Shown here piece after piece: positions 63,155 through 64,000 of a stretch of 64,000 nucleotides of DNA. Source of the DNA: Branchiostoma lanceolatum (taxonomy: Eukaryota > Chordata > Leptocardii > Amphioxiformes > Branchiostomatidae). Numbering within the stretch: the first letter of the stretch is position 1; each line of letters opens with the position of its first letter. Location: positions 7,862,001-7,926,000 of the forward strand of contig NC_089739.1 in assembly GCF_035083965.1 (NCBI RefSeq), given 5' to 3'. The position numbers and the translations under genes are program-made. The notes beneath the pieces are model-generated. The model made no database searches and was not told the DNA's origin. It saw only the letters and a program-made list of their open reading frames with translations.

Positions 63155-64000
63155 TTACTTAGTGCCACAGCACGCCTCCAGGAAGGCCTTGTGAGACTCT
63201 TCCCAGTACTTGGACGCCAACAGTTCCTTCTTGAACTGTGCGGCCTTCTTGAATTCAGACTTCAAGCTCATGTCGTCGAGAATGTCCACGATCTTGTCCG
63301 CCCAAATTTGGGCCGACTGCTCCAGGTCGGACTCTCGGACGCTGGTGGTGACGATCTTGTGCCGGAAATCCGCGGAGACTTTCCCCTTCTCCATCAGCTC
63401 TCTCATCAGATCTGCGAGCCCGGATTGGTCCGAGATGAGGACGGGGATGCCCGCTACGATGGCCTCCAGCCCGACCATTCCGAACGGCTCTGCGCGGGAC
63501 GGCATCAGGACCAGGTGGGCTTGCTTGATATCCTGGATGATCTCCCTCTCCGTTCCATACGGCAGTAGCGTCGGCGTCAGCTTCCCGCTGTCGAGGTTGT
63601 CCTCAAGGATCTTCTTGCTTCTCGCGTAGTCATCGGAAGCAATCCCTCTGACTCGCAATCGCGCGTTCGGGATCTTCTCAACCACTTTCCCCATGGCTTT
63701 TGCAGCTATATCGAGCCCCTTCAGTCTCTCTACCCTCGTCACTCGTCCGACGGTGAGTACAATCTTCTCGCCGACGCCGTAACGCACGTTGGTGTTCGCA
63801 AAGGTTTCCGAAGGCCGTGGGAGGAACAGATGGTGGGAGATCGGCGGGTCATGCACTCTGTAGTGGTTGTCGTAGTGGTTGTGGATGCGCTTACCGACAG
63901 AGAAGACAGCGTGAACATCCTTAGCCTCTTTGGTCAGACGTTTCTCTTTCCCATCCGCAGCTATGGCCGCGGCGTTTCCCTTGAAGTGGTCGGTGTCAAA
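63155..64000 (-). CDS. GT4-family glycosyltransferase, copy 2 (5' part off the window)
   Basis: The C-terminal 281 residues are present and open to the right edge. They match copy 1 domain for domain: DTDHFKGNAAAIAADGKEKR, FSVGKRIHNHYDNHYRV, VGRVTRVERLKGLDIAAKAM, and the EX7E signature EPFGMVGLE followed by AIVAGIPVLIS. The end differs (EACCGTK). The N-terminal domain lies beyond base 64000. It looks like an old tandem duplicate of copy 1, with strongest conservation around the nucleotide-sugar site. Confidence 0.9.
   Translation of the reverse strand, partial: FDTDHFKGNAAAIAADGKEKRLTKEAKDVHAVFSVGKRIHNHYDNHYRVHDPPISHHLFLPRPSETFANTNVRYGVGEKIVLTVGRVTRVERLKGLDIAAKAMGKVVEKIPNARLRVRGIASDDYARSKKILEDNLDSGKLTPTLLPYGTEREIIQDIKQAHLVLMPSRAEPFGMVGLEAIVAGIPVLISDQSGLADLMRELMEKGKVSADFRHKIVTTSVRESDLEQSAQIWADKIVDILDDMSLKSEFKKAAQFKKELLASKYWEESHKAFLEACCGTK

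Overview
The window looks like nuclear DNA of an invertebrate deuterostome, most likely amphioxus (Branchiostoma). The grounds are short-exon genes with canonical GT-AG introns, a near-complete animal RPL19 and an SNX19 homologue, animal-type peroxisomal acyl-CoA oxidases, a Tx1/L1-type LINE, abundant short inverted-repeat elements in introns, and GT4 glycosyltransferases of a kind I associate with invertebrate genomes. The species is inference; no marker here is diagnostic.

Layout. 1-32384: three acyl-CoA oxidase 1 (ACOX1) paralogues. Copy A (minus, 1-6597, last exon off the left edge) and copy B (plus, 7310-15917) are head to head across a 0.7 kb shared promoter. Copy C (plus, 23217-32384) follows. 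B and C each have 14 exons, and all exon lengths match except exon 2, which is 3 bases longer in B. A full-length LINE (16778-22411, 12-base target duplication, both ORFs open) lies between B and C. 32385-34540: 3' region of copy C, with one inverted-repeat element nested in another. 34541-37486: RPL19 (minus, six exons). 38220-46633: SNX19-like sorting nexin (plus, ten exons), whose terminal exon is preceded by eight tandem copies of its own 3' splice site and coding start. 49863-54147: an eight-exon minus-strand gene encoding a signal peptide, an acidic linker from three similar cassette exons, then actin sequence interrupted by a creatine/arginine-kinase segment. 54148-58980: gene-poor, repeat-rich DNA. 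59005-60591 and 63155-64000: two tandem minus-strand GT4 glycosyltransferase genes, the second cut by the right edge.

How the genes work together. The ACOX copies would catalyse the first, rate-limiting step of peroxisomal beta-oxidation; B and C end in the peroxisomal signal AKL. DR1-type nuclear-receptor sites lie just upstream of B and C, as in vertebrate ACOX1. RPL19 is a housekeeping ribosomal protein gene. SNX19 is a membrane-anchored PXA-PX-nexin-C protein of endosomes/ER. The glycosyltransferases look like a local family expansion. No operon-like linkage is evident.

The strongest candidates for something undescribed are the secreted actin/guanidino-kinase chimera (49863-54147) and the ninefold terminal splice-acceptor array of SNX19 (45742-46540).
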